From Arthrobacter sp. cf158 (GTDB lineage Bacteria; Actinomycetota; Actinomycetes; Actinomycetales; Micrococcaceae): a DNA stretch of 64,000 nt. The notes beneath the pieces are model-generated. The model was not told the origin of the DNA, searched no databases, and worked only from the letters and a program-made list of their open reading frames with translations. Below, in pieces: positions 53,092 to 62,790 of this stretch (position 1 is the first letter of the stretch; each line of letters starts with the position of its first letter). The position numbers were made by a program, and so were the translations under genes. Where the stretch lies: positions 124,001 to 188,000 of the forward strand of contig NZ_FNNR01000002.1 in assembly GCF_900106835.1 (NCBI RefSeq), given 5' to 3'.

Positions 53092-53233
53092 TAACTGACT
53101 ATCAATGGTGGCCTTCACTAAGAAAGCACTTCGGCCGTTGGAGCCCTGCAACAGTAGGGCCGAAGGCGGCGGCACCAGAAGTTGGTTGGACAAGCGTTCG
53201 ATAGAGGCCCAAAGGCCTCATGAAGGGGACTCC

Positions 53234-54517
<1,284 letters not shown>

Positions 54518-54532
54518 TGCCCCAACAGCGTT

Positions 54533-54586
54533 AATAACGACGGCGGCCGCTCACCTCGTGCGAGGTGGGCGGCCGCCGTCGTTATT
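54533..54586. terminator. Very strong bidirectional terminator between gltA and galE
   Basis: An 18-bp outer stem (AATAACGACGGCGGCCGC) and a 7-bp inner stem (CACCTCG/CGAGGTG) with a TG loop; the A/T-rich ends give T-runs on both strands. It lies between convergent genes. Confidence 0.93.
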
Positions 54587-54601
54587 GCTGTGGTTGGTGA
54601 C

Positions 54602-55642
54602 CTAAGCGTTGTTTGCCGCGGCAGGCTCAGCGGCGTTGTACCCGTAAGGGTTGTTCTTCTGCCAACGCCAGTGGTCCTCGCACATTTGGTCCACGGTCTT
54701 GGTGGTGGACCAGCCGAGGTCCGCCAGCGCGGAGGACGCATCGGCCCAGAAAGCCGGAAGATCGCCGGCGCGGCGACCCGTGATCTTGTAAGGAATCGGC
54801 TGGCCGACGGCCTTCTCGAAGGAGCGCAGGACCTCCAGGACCGAGGAGCCGCGGCCCGAGCCGAGGTTCCAACGGCGCACTCCTGCGCGTTCTGCGATGT
54901 AGCTCAGGGCTGCTACGTGGCCATCTGCCAGGTCAACCACGTGGATGTAATCGCGCTGCGCGGTGCCATCGGGGGTGTCGTAGTCGCCGCCGAAGACCAT
55001 CAGCTTCTCGCGGCGTCCCACTGCTACCTGCGCAATAAAGGGCACGAGGTTGTTCGGGATCCCTTGCGGGTCCTCGCCGATGCGGCCGGACGGGTGGGCC
55101 CCCACGGGGTTGAAATAGCGCAGCAGTGCGATATGCCAGCGATCGTCAGCGTTGCCCAGGTCAGAGAGGATGTCCTCGATCTGTTCCTTGGTGCGGCCAT
55201 AAGGGTTGTTGGCGCCAATTTCCATCTTTTCGATGTAGGGGATGGGGTTGTGTTCGCCGTACACGGTGGCAGAAGAGCTGAAGACAATGGATCGCACATT
55301 GTGCTTGTCCATGGCCCGGAGCAGGTTCAGGGTGCCCACAATGTTGTTGTAGTAGTAGGCGAGCGGCTCCTGGACGGATTCCCCCACGGCCTTCAATCCC
55401 GCAAAGTGGATCACGGCGTCGATCTGGTGCTGGTCGAACACAGCCTCAACTGCGGGCTCGTCCACCAGGTCAACCTGGTGGAAGGCGGCAGTCTTGCCGG
55501 TCAGCTCGGAAACACGGCGGAGGGATTCCTCGCTGGAATTCACGAGGTTATCCAGCACGACGACGTCGTGGCCGGCTTCCTGGAGGGACAGAACGGTGTG
55601 GGAACCGATGTAGCCGGTGCCGCCCGTGACAAGAATTTTCAT
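54602..55642 (-). CDS. galE: UDP-glucose 4-epimerase
   Basis: A 346-aa SDR enzyme interconverting UDP-glucose and UDP-galactose. The NAD motif is KILVTGGTGYIGSHTVLSL, VIHFAGLKAVGES follows, the catalytic Ser is in FSSSATVYGEH, the Tyr-X3-Lys in PYGRTKEQIE, and LRYFNPVGAHPSGRIGEDP is the substrate loop. The ATG of MKILVTGG is confirmed by a -10 box 7 nt upstream. Confidence 0.96.
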   Translation of the reverse strand: MKILVTGGTGYIGSHTVLSLQEAGHDVVVLDNLVNSSEESLRRVSELTGKTAAFHQVDLVDEPAVEAVFDQHQIDAVIHFAGLKAVGESVQEPLAYYYNNIVGTLNLLRAMDKHNVRSIVFSSSATVYGEHNPIPYIEKMEIGANNPYGRTKEQIEDILSDLGNADDRWHIALLRYFNPVGAHPSGRIGEDPQGIPNNLVPFIAQVAVGRREKLMVFGGDYDTPDGTAQRDYIHVVDLADGHVAALSYIAERAGVRRWNLGSGRGSSVLEVLRSFEKAVGQPIPYKITGRRAGDLPAFWADASSALADLGWSTTKTVDQMCEDHWRWQKNNPYGYNAAEPAAANNA

Positions 55643-55649
55643 GGTCCCT

Positions 55650-55655
55650 ACGCTA
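55650..55655 (-). promoter_or_regulatory. -10 box (TAGCGT, minus strand) for leaderless galE
   Basis: TAGCGT lies 7 nt before the galE ATG on the minus strand; the divergent TetR gene starts 80 bp away. Confidence 0.5.
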
Positions 55656-55680
55656 TCGGAAATCGGAGCCACGCCGCTCT

Positions 55681-55716
55681 GTGTTGAGCGGTGTTGAAGC
55701 ACGTTCGTGCTAAAAA
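55681..55716 (+). promoter_or_regulatory. Promoter and probable operator of the TetR gene
   Basis: GTGTTGA is repeated at 55681 and 55691 (10 bp apart); the inverted repeat AGCACG-TT-CGTGCT covers 55698-55711; a TAAAAA -10 box at 55711-55716 ends 6 nt before the GTG at 55723. A repressor bound here would block its own promoter and may also affect galE. Confidence 0.55.
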
Positions 55717-55722
55717 ATACTG

Positions 55723-56349
55723 GTGCCCAAAATTGTTGATGCCGAAGCCCGGCGCCAGGAAGTTGTCCAAGCCGTCTTCCGGATCATCGCCAGTGATGGC
55801 TTGGAACGGGCATCCTTGAGGGAAGTAGCCGATGAGGCAGGGCTGGCCGTCGGCTCGGTACGGCACTATTTCGCCAGCAGCGACGATCTCCTGGTCTTCT
55901 CCTTTGGCGCAGTGATCGACCGGATTGCCGGCCGTTTGGAGTCCGCCATGACGGCAGTGGAAGCGGAACGTCAGGGCAGCTCAGCGCAGCAGGCCGCTGT
56001 GCTGAATCTCCTCGGCCAGTTCCTTCCCCTGGACGAAGAGCTCGCGGTGGATGCCTGCGTATGGATGGCGTTCCGCCACGCTGCACGTATCAAGCCTGTC
56101 CTGGCAGCCGAAGCTGAGCGCAGCCACCGCGCTGTGGCGGCCGTCGTCGGGCGTTTGATCATGCTGTTGAGCCCCCAAGAGGCTGAGGCCCAACAAACCC
56201 TTGTAGCGGAAGCGGAGAGGCTCCTGGCCACCATGGATGGGCTGTGCATGCACGCATTGCTGCAACCGGAGTGGATGACAGCGGAAATGTGCAGCGACGT
56301 CCTGACGGCGCACTTACGTTCTTTGGCTGGAGCACCTGCTTCGTCCTGA
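55723..56349 (+). CDS. TetR-family transcriptional regulator
   Basis: A 208-aa repressor. The helix-turn-helix is at about 28-55 (ASLREVADEAGLAVGSVRHYFASSDD is split by the turn at GLAVG); the rest is a helical ligand domain resembling the BetI-like C-terminal type, with VDACVWMAFRHAARIKP. The GTG start lies 6 nt after a -10 box. No transporter or enzyme is adjacent as an obvious target, so the ligand is unknown. Confidence 0.88.
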   Translation: MPKIVDAEARRQEVVQAVFRIIASDGLERASLREVADEAGLAVGSVRHYFASSDDLLVFSFGAVIDRIAGRLESAMTAVEAERQGSSAQQAAVLNLLGQFLPLDEELAVDACVWMAFRHAARIKPVLAAEAERSHRAVAAVVGRLIMLLSPQEAEAQQTLVAEAERLLATMDGLCMHALLQPEWMTAEMCSDVLTAHLRSLAGAPASS

Positions 56350-56451
56350 ACCACCGAGGCCTCTGCCAAGCAGTGCCTCCGCGCCACTACCGTCTGGACT
56401 CATCGGGAATAGACTGGGAGAAGTCGGGAACCTGCCAAGGGAGGAATTCGG

Positions 56452-57063
56452 ATGCATGAGTCATGCGGCCCGGGATGGCGTATCACCATGGACACGTCCG
56501 GGCCGATGCTCATCGCCCTCTATTTGCGCGATGTCGCGGGGTTGGATGGTGCTGGCAAACCTGTGTTGTCGCACGCAGCTCCCAAGGTCCGGCATGCCGA
56601 TCACAGCCACCTCACCTCCGATGTGGGGGGAATTCACGCTCTCAAGACGGAATGGGAAGCGTGGTGGGAGAACCTGGTTAAGTCCTACCCCAACCCGGCA
56701 TCGGAACTGGCTCCTCCCAGCTTCAAGGCATTCGGGAATTCGCCGGCACTCCAGCGCGTCCTGCAGGCTCACTTCGGATCGGCCCTGGGGTGGGCGACGG
56801 ATCGCATTGACGAGTATGCAAGCCTTGAGGCTGCCCGCGAAGCAAACGGCGTGACACAGGTCCTGAACGAAATGGTGGAGGACAGGCTGCTAGAAGTCGG
56901 CCGCAGTTCCCGGGACTTCGATCTCACCATCATTGAGCTACCCCTCAATGAACCCCGCGCCTGGTATTTGGAACCCAGCACCATGATCATGAGCCACCGG
57001 TTGCTGGCCGAGCCAGATGTCTTCCGCAGCTATGTCCAGCCAGTGGTGGAGTTGCTTGCCTGA
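56452..57063 (+). CDS. Conserved hypothetical protein
   Basis: A 203-aa soluble protein with no recognised domain. It has an Asp/His-rich stretch (HAAPKVRHADHSHLTSD), a Trp-rich segment (KTEWEAWWENLV) and an alpha/beta C-terminus (DLTIIELPLNEPRAWYLEPS). AAGGGAGG 7 nt before the ATG makes it a credible gene. It follows the TetR gene by 102 bp and converges on the lysozyme-like gene with 1 bp between them. No signal peptide or membrane helix. Confidence 0.65.
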   Translation: MHESCGPGWRITMDTSGPMLIALYLRDVAGLDGAGKPVLSHAAPKVRHADHSHLTSDVGGIHALKTEWEAWWENLVKSYPNPASELAPPSFKAFGNSPALQRVLQAHFGSALGWATDRIDEYASLEAAREANGVTQVLNEMVEDRLLEVGRSSRDFDLTIIELPLNEPRAWYLEPSTMIMSHRLLAEPDVFRSYVQPVVELLA

Positions 57064-57064
57064 G

Positions 57065-57907
57065 TCAGGTGGTGGGGGCGGACACCGTGATAGTGACTCC
57101 CCCGGACGGATCGGCAGAAGCATGCCAGCCGTCCCTTTTCTCCCTGTTCCAGGTCTGGCCGGCAGCGTCCACTTGGGTGATGGACAGGGATTTCGCGTTT
57201 GCTACGGCCCAGTGGGCAATGGCCCATGCCTGTGTTCCAGCGACCTCCAGCTGGACCGAACGGCCCTGAACCGTGGCCGCGTGGCCGCCGAACGCCGTCG
57301 TGATGCCATCGACGACGGCGGCAGGGTCGCCTGCCGCTTCGGGCATACGCAGCTCACAGTTCAACGATGATTCGGAGTGCCCGGTCAGGGCGGAGGCGAA
57401 AGCACGACCCATGGCTTCATGCTGGGCATAGGCGCGTGGGAATGCCGATCGCTGGACGGCTTGGGCGGCCTGGGTGATTTCCATGGTCTCGAACCCGGGC
57501 ACTTTGACCAGTCCGTCATAGAACGCGTTGCTCGCATAGACGGGGTCCATGACCTGGGCCTCGGTGCCCCAGCCCTGTGAGGGCCTCTGTTGGAACAGGC
57601 CACGGGAGTCCGGTCCCGCTTCATCGCCGTAGTTGATGTTCCGGAGACGGGATTCCTGCATAGCGGTGGCCAGCGCAATGCTCGCCGCCCGGGGCGGCAA
57701 CCCCCGCTGCACGGATATGGCCGAAATGAGTGAAGCGTTGGCAGCTTGGTCTGTGGCCAGCTCGTGGGTGTCGGAACCTGCGACGGCGACGCAGCGCTCC
57801 GTGACCAAGGTCTCGGAGCGCTGCAGTACAGCAACTATCGCGTAGATGGCACCTGCTACGAGGGCCAAAGCCAGCACCGCAACGATGGCGCGGCGGAACC
57901 GGCGCAT
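57065..57907 (-). CDS. Membrane-anchored lysozyme-like protein
   Basis: A 280-aa protein with an N-terminal membrane helix (AIVAVLALALVAGAIYAIVAV) and an extracytoplasmic domain. ALATAMQESRLRNINYGDEA carries a Glu placed like the catalytic Glu of lytic transglycosylases; SRGLFQQRPSQGWGTEAQV and DPVYASNAFYDGLVKV complete a family often seen in actinobacteria under vague names. A C-terminal domain (195-280) is unassigned. AGGAGACG precedes the ATG. A peptidoglycan role is inference. Confidence 0.7.
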   Translation of the reverse strand: MRRFRRAIVAVLALALVAGAIYAIVAVLQRSETLVTERCVAVAGSDTHELATDQAANASLISAISVQRGLPPRAASIALATAMQESRLRNINYGDEAGPDSRGLFQQRPSQGWGTEAQVMDPVYASNAFYDGLVKVPGFETMEITQAAQAVQRSAFPRAYAQHEAMGRAFASALTGHSESSLNCELRMPEAAGDPAAVVDGITTAFGGHAATVQGRSVQLEVAGTQAWAIAHWAVANAKSLSITQVDAAGQTWNREKRDGWHASADPSGGVTITVSAPTT

Positions 57908-57920
57908 TGAACGTCTCCTG

Positions 57921-58946
57921 CTAGTTGGCGTGCAGAGCCTCGTTCAGCTCCACGGTCTGACCCTTGCGCGGCAGAACTTCCACGCCGCCGGTGGTGGAGT
58001 TGCGGCGGAACAGCAGGTTGGGAACGCCGGAGAGTTCCACCGCCTTGATGATCTTGCTGGTGTCCTCCCCGTTCTCGTCCTTGGGTCCAGGGACGCGCAC
58101 GCGGGTTCCGGCGGTGACATAGAGACCGGCTTCGACCACTGAGTCATCGCCAATGCTGATGCCGACGCCGGAGTTGGCGCCGAGCAGCACGCGCTCACCC
58201 AGGGCGATCTTTTCCTTGCCGCCGCCGGAGAGCGTGCCCATGATGGATGCTCCACCGCCCACGTCCGTGCCGTCACCGGCAACGACGCCTGCCGAGATGC
58301 GGCCTTCGACCATGGAAGTGCCCAGCGTACCGGCGTTGAAGTTGACGAAACCTTCGTGCATCACGGTGGTGCCTTCGGCAAGGTGGGCACCCAAGCGAAC
58401 GCGGTCGGCGTCGGCAATGCGTACGCCTGTGGGGACAACATAGTCCACCATCCGCGGGAACTTGTCCACGCCATAGACCACAACGTTGCCGCGCTTGCGC
58501 AGGCGTGCACGGGTCAGTTCGAAGCCGTCAACCGCGGCGGGGCCGAAGTTGGTCCACACCACGTTGGGCAGCTTGCCGAAGACACCGTCCAGGTTGATGC
58601 TGTTGGGCTTGACCAGGCGGTGTGAGAGAAGGTGCAAGCGAAGGTAGGCGTCAGCGGTGTCTGCCGGCGCGGCGTCGAGGTCGATCTGTGCGAAGACCAC
58701 CTTCTGCTCGGTGCCACGATCGGCGTCGTTGCCTTCATCGGCGAGTGCAGTGAGTGAGGGGTCTGCGTTTTCGATGTCGCGCAGCGACTCGGCCGCTACG
58801 CCAAGCGCAGGCGCCGGGAACCAGACATCCAGCACGGTTGCTTCCCCGGAGGCCGAGGTGGCGATGGTCGCGAGGCCGAATCCGTAGGCCGAACGGTCGG
58901 TGGCGGGCGCGTTTGCGGGCACAGCAGAAGCAGCAGTTTCAGTCAT
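57921..58946 (-). CDS. dapD: Tetrahydrodipicolinate N-succinyltransferase
   Basis: A 341-aa hexapeptide-repeat acyltransferase of the actinobacterial DapD type, which succinylates tetrahydrodipicolinate in the DAP/lysine route. The start [20 protein letters not shown] is typical; the left-handed beta helix runs from about 165 to 290 ([60 protein letters not shown]). It is divergent from dapE, the next-but-one enzyme. Confidence 0.94.
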   Translation of the reverse strand: MTETAASAVPANAPATDRSAYGFGLATIATSASGEATVLDVWFPAPALGVAAESLRDIENADPSLTALADEGNDADRGTEQKVVFAQIDLDAAPADTADAYLRLHLLSHRLVKPNSINLDGVFGKLPNVVWTNFGPAAVDGFELTRARLRKRGNVVVYGVDKFPRMVDYVVPTGVRIADADRVRLGAHLAEGTTVMHEGFVNFNAGTLGTSMVEGRISAGVVAGDGTDVGGGASIMGTLSGGGKEKIALGERVLLGANSGVGISIGDDSVVEAGLYVTAGTRVRVPGPKDENGEDTSKIIKAVELSGVPNLLFRRNSTTGGVEVLPRKGQTVELNEALHAN

Positions 58947-58952
58947 GCGCCA

Positions 58953-58958
58953 AGTCTA
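58953..58958 (-). promoter_or_regulatory. -10 box (TAGACT, minus strand) for leaderless dapD
   Basis: TAGACT lies 6 nt before the dapD ATG. Together with the dapE box 71 bp away it gives back-to-back leaderless promoters. Confidence 0.5.
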
Positions 58959-59029
58959 TCCAGCAGTCGGAGGTCGGTTAAAACCCGTCTCACGCCGTGA
59001 AGGTCGCATTTGACGTTGTGTCCGGGGAT

Positions 59030-59035
59030 TAAGCT
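59030..59035 (+). promoter_or_regulatory. -10 box (TAAGCT) for leaderless dapE
   Basis: TAAGCT is 6 nt before the GTG at 59042. TTGACG at 59010 is a possible -35, though the 14-bp spacing is short. Confidence 0.5.
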
Positions 59036-59041
59036 GGACGG

Positions 59042-60166
59042 GTGACCCTGAACCCTGCTCCCGCCCTCCTTGACCTGCGCCAGGACGTTGCTTTGCTGAC
59101 GGCCGCGATCATCGACTTCAACAGCGTCTCCGGTAACGAGACCGAACTGGCCGACGCGGTGGAGGCCGCCTTGCGTGCCATCCCCGCTTACGCCGTGGTC
59201 CGGGACGGTGACGCCATCATTGCGCGAACCGAACTTGGCCGTCCTGAGCGCGTCATCCTTGCCGGGCACCTGGACACGGTTCCACTGCCCACGGTTGAGG
59301 GATCGTTGGGCACCGTTCCCGCGACGTGGGAGTCCGGCGTTCCCGGGGAAGGCGTGCTTTATGGCCGGGGGACCACCGACATGAAGGGCGGGGTCGCGGT
59401 GCAACTCGCACTGGCGGCAACACTGTTCGACGACGGACGGCAGCCGGACAAAGATGTCACCTTCGTCTTCTACGACCATGAGGAAGTGGAGGCAGTGAAG
59501 AGCGGCCTTGGCAGATTGGTACGCAATCACGGCGACCTGCTGGACGGCGATTTTGCGATCCTCCTGGAGCCCACGCACGGCACCGTGGAAGGTGGGTGCA
59601 ACGGCACCAGCCGGTTCGAAGCCACCACCATCGGTGAGACTGCCCACTCCGCGCGTGCGTGGATGGGCAGCAACGCCATCCACGCTGCGGCTCCCATCCT
59701 TGCCAGGCTGGCTGCGTATGAACCCAGGACCATCAACGTGGACGGCCTTGACTACCGCGAAAGCCTTAATGCCGTGAAGATCAACGGCGGCACAGCCGGT
59801 AACGTCATTCCCGATCGCTGCGTGGTGGAAATCAACTATCGTTTTGCCCCGGACAAGACTCCTGACCAGGCCGAGGCCCATGTTCGGGAGCTGCTGGAGG
59901 GTTTCGACGTCGTTCGGACCGACGCAGCTGCCGGCGCTCGTCCGGGACTCAACCATCCGGCTGCCGCGTCCTTTGTTGCCGCAGTCGGGGCCGAGCCGAA
60001 GCCCAAGTACGGCTGGACCGACGTCGCTCGCTTCAGTGAGCTGGGCATCCCGGCGGTGAACTTCGGCCCCGGCGATCCGCTGCTGGCGCATAAGGACAAT
60101 GAACACGTCGACGCCGATGCCGTCCGTGAGTGCCTCCGGGCACTGAGGACGTGGCTGGCGCCGTAG
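59042..60166 (+). CDS. dapE: Succinyl-diaminopimelate desuccinylase
   Basis: A 374-aa M20 dinuclear zinc hydrolase releasing L,L-DAP. Metal ligands and catalytic residues are in VILAGHLDTVPLPT (His), LYGRGTTDMKGGVAV (Asp), FYDHEEVEAVKSGL (Glu) and LEPTHGTVEGGCNG; the terminal His is in GDPLLAHKDNEHVD. The length and the order next to dapD are normal for actinobacteria. It converges on the WYL regulator gene. Confidence 0.95.
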   Translation: MTLNPAPALLDLRQDVALLTAAIIDFNSVSGNETELADAVEAALRAIPAYAVVRDGDAIIARTELGRPERVILAGHLDTVPLPTVEGSLGTVPATWESGVPGEGVLYGRGTTDMKGGVAVQLALAATLFDDGRQPDKDVTFVFYDHEEVEAVKSGLGRLVRNHGDLLDGDFAILLEPTHGTVEGGCNGTSRFEATTIGETAHSARAWMGSNAIHAAAPILARLAAYEPRTINVDGLDYRESLNAVKINGGTAGNVIPDRCVVEINYRFAPDKTPDQAEAHVRELLEGFDVVRTDAAAGARPGLNHPAAASFVAAVGAEPKPKYGWTDVARFSELGIPAVNFGPGDPLLAHKDNEHVDADAVRECLRALRTWLAP

Positions 60167-60172
60167 CTGGCT

Positions 60173-60901
60173 CTACTGACCCGAGGGGTTGCTTGGGTGG
60201 CCTGGCCCGCCCCTACCATGCACTGGTCTGGCGTTCGGTGGGGGTTCGCCGACTTCGTGGATGGTATGGCCGCTGCAAGGCGTTCCGGTTGCGCTGGCCC
60301 GCTCGATGCGCGAGACGGTGAACCATCGCATTGCATCGCGTAGTTGGCACCACCCAACCAGGTACCACCGGCCGTTCGTGGAGGCGAAGAGAACTGGTTC
60401 AACGTCGCGGGTAGTGGTGGTCCCGTCTCCCGAGGTGTAGCGAATGCGGACCACCCGCTGCTCGGCCATCGCCGCCTCCAGTGCCGACCTGATGGTGCGT
60501 GAAGATGATGGAAGCGGGTTGACCCACACGCGGCCGGCCAGCTGCTCGGCTCTTGCACGTGTTTTTGGATCGAGGACGTCCAGGATCTTCTGGATCCCGG
60601 CCGCTGCCAGATCGGAGTACGGGGCGTCAGGTGCAGCGGACACGGCCGCCATCAGCGCAACAGCTTGCGCTGGGGACAAGCTGACAGGCGGCAGGGACGC
60701 GCCTATGGCCAATCCGTAGCCACCGCCCGGACCCGGGCGCGACCAGACGGGCGCTCCGCTGTTCTCGAGCGCAGCGAGGTCTCTCTTGACTGTGCGCACG
60801 GACACGCCGAACTCTCTCGCCAGCCGTTCGGCGGAGCAACCCCGGGATCCATTGCGGCGCAGCATTTCGGACAGGGCATGCAGTCGCTCTGTTCGCTTCA
60901 C
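60173..60901 (-). CDS. WYL-domain transcriptional regulator (YafY-like)
   Basis: A 242-aa regulator. The DeoR-type helix-turn-helix is at about 8-55 (AERLAREFGVSVRTVKRDLA then GGYGLAIG), and the WYL domain at about 140-200 (AEQRVVRIRYTSGDGTTTTR, NGRWYLVGWCQLRDAMRWF), with W-Y-L in WYLVGW. WYL domains bind small ligands or nucleic acid. The GTG of VKRTERLHA is the likely start. It is divergent from the hydrolase gene, its probable target. Confidence 0.88.
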   Translation of the reverse strand: MKRTERLHALSEMLRRNGSRGCSAERLAREFGVSVRTVKRDLAALENSGAPVWSRPGPGGGYGLAIGASLPPVSLSPAQAVALMAAVSAAPDAPYSDLAAAGIQKILDVLDPKTRARAEQLAGRVWVNPLPSSSRTIRSALEAAMAEQRVVRIRYTSGDGTTTTRDVEPVLFASTNGRWYLVGWCQLRDAMRWFTVSRIERASATGTPCSGHTIHEVGEPPPNARPVHGRGGPGHPSNPSGQ

Positions 60902-60974
60902 CCTTCTGCCTGCAGCAAATTCATGACATAAATAGTGACATACACCTGTCTGCACCGCCTACGAAGCTGGTGAT

Positions 60975-61706
60975 ATGACAACCGCAACGAGCAATCCGCA
61001 CATCATTCTCATCGCCGGCCACTGGCTGGGCGCTTGGGCGTGGGATGAAGTCCTCGAATACCTGAAAACCGACCACCCCCGTGCTATGGCCATGACACTG
61101 CCTGGGTTGGAGGGGGACGATCCTGAGCGTGCCTCGAAGACTCTCGACGATCAAGCCGCAGCGGTCATGGACCTCATGGTCCGGCTAGGGGTTTCCGAGG
61201 ACGGGCCTGCCGTAATCGTCGCTCACAGCGGGGCAAATGCTCCCGTCAGTCTTGTCCTGGACCGGCAGCCTGAGCTTGTTCAACGGGTGGTATGGGTGGA
61301 CTCTGGTCCTGTGGTGACGGGCAGCGTCTTTGCCGCAGACCTCCCGGAGGGGTTGGAGGAGCTTCCGCTGCCGCCCTTCGGTGCGCTGGCACAGCAGGCC
61401 AGCCTCGAGGGCCTGAGCGCAGACGTCCTGGAGCGTTTCCGGAGCCGGGCAGTCCCTGAGCCAGGCCCCGTGCTTCGTCAGCCCGTCGAGCTCACGAACG
61501 ATGCCCGCCGCACGGTCCGGACAACTCTGGTGTGCTGCTCGATCCCGAGCGCCCAGGTGCTGGAACTGGCCCGCGCAGGCCATGCCATGTTTGCCGAAGT
61601 CGCGAACCTCGTCAACCTCGATGTCATTGACCTCCCAACGGGCCATTGGCCCATGTGGAGCCGACCCCGCGATCTGGCCAGGGCCATTCTGGCGGCGTCT
61701 TCCTGA
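60975..61706 (+). CDS. Alpha/beta hydrolase
   Basis: A 243-aa alpha/beta hydrolase. The oxyanion-hole region is IILIAGHWLGAWAWDEVL, the nucleophile elbow AHSGANAP (Ser at about 87), and the catalytic His is in LPTGHWPMWSRP. Family relatives include plant-type esterases and small-molecule hydrolases; the substrate is unknown. Divergence from a WYL regulator by 73 bp suggests it is inducible. Confidence 0.85.
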   Translation: MTTATSNPHIILIAGHWLGAWAWDEVLEYLKTDHPRAMAMTLPGLEGDDPERASKTLDDQAAAVMDLMVRLGVSEDGPAVIVAHSGANAPVSLVLDRQPELVQRVVWVDSGPVVTGSVFAADLPEGLEELPLPPFGALAQQASLEGLSADVLERFRSRAVPEPGPVLRQPVELTNDARRTVRTTLVCCSIPSAQVLELARAGHAMFAEVANLVNLDVIDLPTGHWPMWSRPRDLARAILAASS

Positions 61707-61732
61707 ATGACCTGAACCGCTTGTACAACCTG

Positions 61733-61762
61733 AGGGGCCAGCCGATTCCGGCTGGCCCCTTC
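61733..61762 (+). terminator. Terminator after the alpha/beta hydrolase gene
   Basis: GGGGCCAGCCG, loop ATTC, CGGCTGGCCCC, followed by TTC. An 11-bp perfect stem begins 28 nt after the stop. Confidence 0.85.
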
Positions 61763-61835
61763 AGTCCGCGAGGAAATTCATGACACAGCGCCACGCTGCT
61801 CTCACGGCGGAGCCAGCCCCTAAAAAGCCAACCCC

Positions 61836-61877
61836 TAAAAAGGGAGAAGGTCCGCAGCCTGTTGGCTGCGGACCTTC
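61836..61877 (-). terminator. Terminator of the glutamate-type ABC operon (minus strand)
   Basis: GAAGGTCCGCAGCC and its complement form a perfect 14-bp stem with a 4-nt loop; on the minus strand CCC then TTTTT follows. The 11-mer CCCCTAAAAAG is repeated at 61817 and 61832, giving a second T-run further down. Confidence 0.9.
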
Positions 61878-61896
61878 CTTGTGCGGTGCAGGATGG

Positions 61897-62790
61897 CTAC
61901 TTCGTGCCCGGTCCCTCCACAGAGTCCTTGGCGACGGGATCATTACCGCCGGCTGAAAGGCCTGTGCGAATGCTGGCCGGAGCCACGCCCCCAGCGGCCT
62001 TCTTGGAGCCGCGGCGCTCGATCATGATCGCAATCCGGGAAACGGACAGGTTGATCAGGATGTAAATTGCGGCGCCCACGAAGAACGCTGGGAACAGGAA
62101 GTCCGGACCCAGGAAGTCAGCCATGATCTGGATCTTCCGCAGGAGTTCTTCGTATCCGACGATGTAGCCCAGCGAGGTGTCCTTGAGGAGCACCACCAGC
62201 TGCGCAATCAACGATGGCAGCATGCGTCGTACGGCCTGGGGGAACTCGATGGACATGCGCGACTGGAAGCTGCGCAAACCGATGGCCAGCCCGGCCTCGC
62301 GTTGTCCCTTGGGCAGGGACTGGATGCCTGCTCGAAGGATTTCGGCGAAGATGGCGGCGTTGTAGAGCACCAAGCCAACCACGACCGCCTGGAACTGTCC
62401 GGTGGCGAAGACCAGCAGAACGAACAACATCATAAGGACCACGGGCATGCCGCGAAGGAACTCAAGGACCACCTGTGTGGGTATGCGAATCCAGGAGATC
62501 AAGGAGATGCGCAACAGGCAGAGCGCGATGCCCAACGGGAAAGCAATGACGGCTGCCACTGCGGCCGCAGCCAGGGTGGACAGGATGCCTTGGCCGATCA
62601 GGCTCCAGACGTCCGGCGCCAGGGGACCGTAGAAGATTTCCCAGCGGTCCGCGTCGAAGATGCCTTGCTGCGCCAAAGTGACGACGGCGATTGCGAGGAC
62701 TCCGAGGATGATCAGAATTCCGGCGGCTGATCCGATCAGCGAGTAGAGGCGGGCTTTCGGCCCGGGGACGTCGTACAGGACCGATGTCAT
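61897..62790 (-). CDS. gluD: Glutamate-type amino acid ABC transporter permease (GluD-like)
   Basis: A 297-aa permease of the polar amino acid family. Helices begin at about 15 and 60; LEFLRGMPVVLMMLFVLLVF, EILRAGIQSLPKGQREAGLA and the coupling end FPQAVRRMLPSLIAQLVVLLK with DTSLGYIVGYEELLR are diagnostic. The last 30 residues are a hydrophilic tail. It overlaps gluC by 4 nt. C. glutamicum GluABCD is the nearest known model. Confidence 0.9.
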   Translation of the reverse strand: MTSVLYDVPGPKARLYSLIGSAAGILIILGVLAIAVVTLAQQGIFDADRWEIFYGPLAPDVWSLIGQGILSTLAAAAVAAVIAFPLGIALCLLRISLISWIRIPTQVVLEFLRGMPVVLMMLFVLLVFATGQFQAVVVGLVLYNAAIFAEILRAGIQSLPKGQREAGLAIGLRSFQSRMSIEFPQAVRRMLPSLIAQLVVLLKDTSLGYIVGYEELLRKIQIMADFLGPDFLFPAFFVGAAIYILINLSVSRIAIMIERRGSKKAAGGVAPASIRTGLSAGGNDPVAKDSVEGPGTK

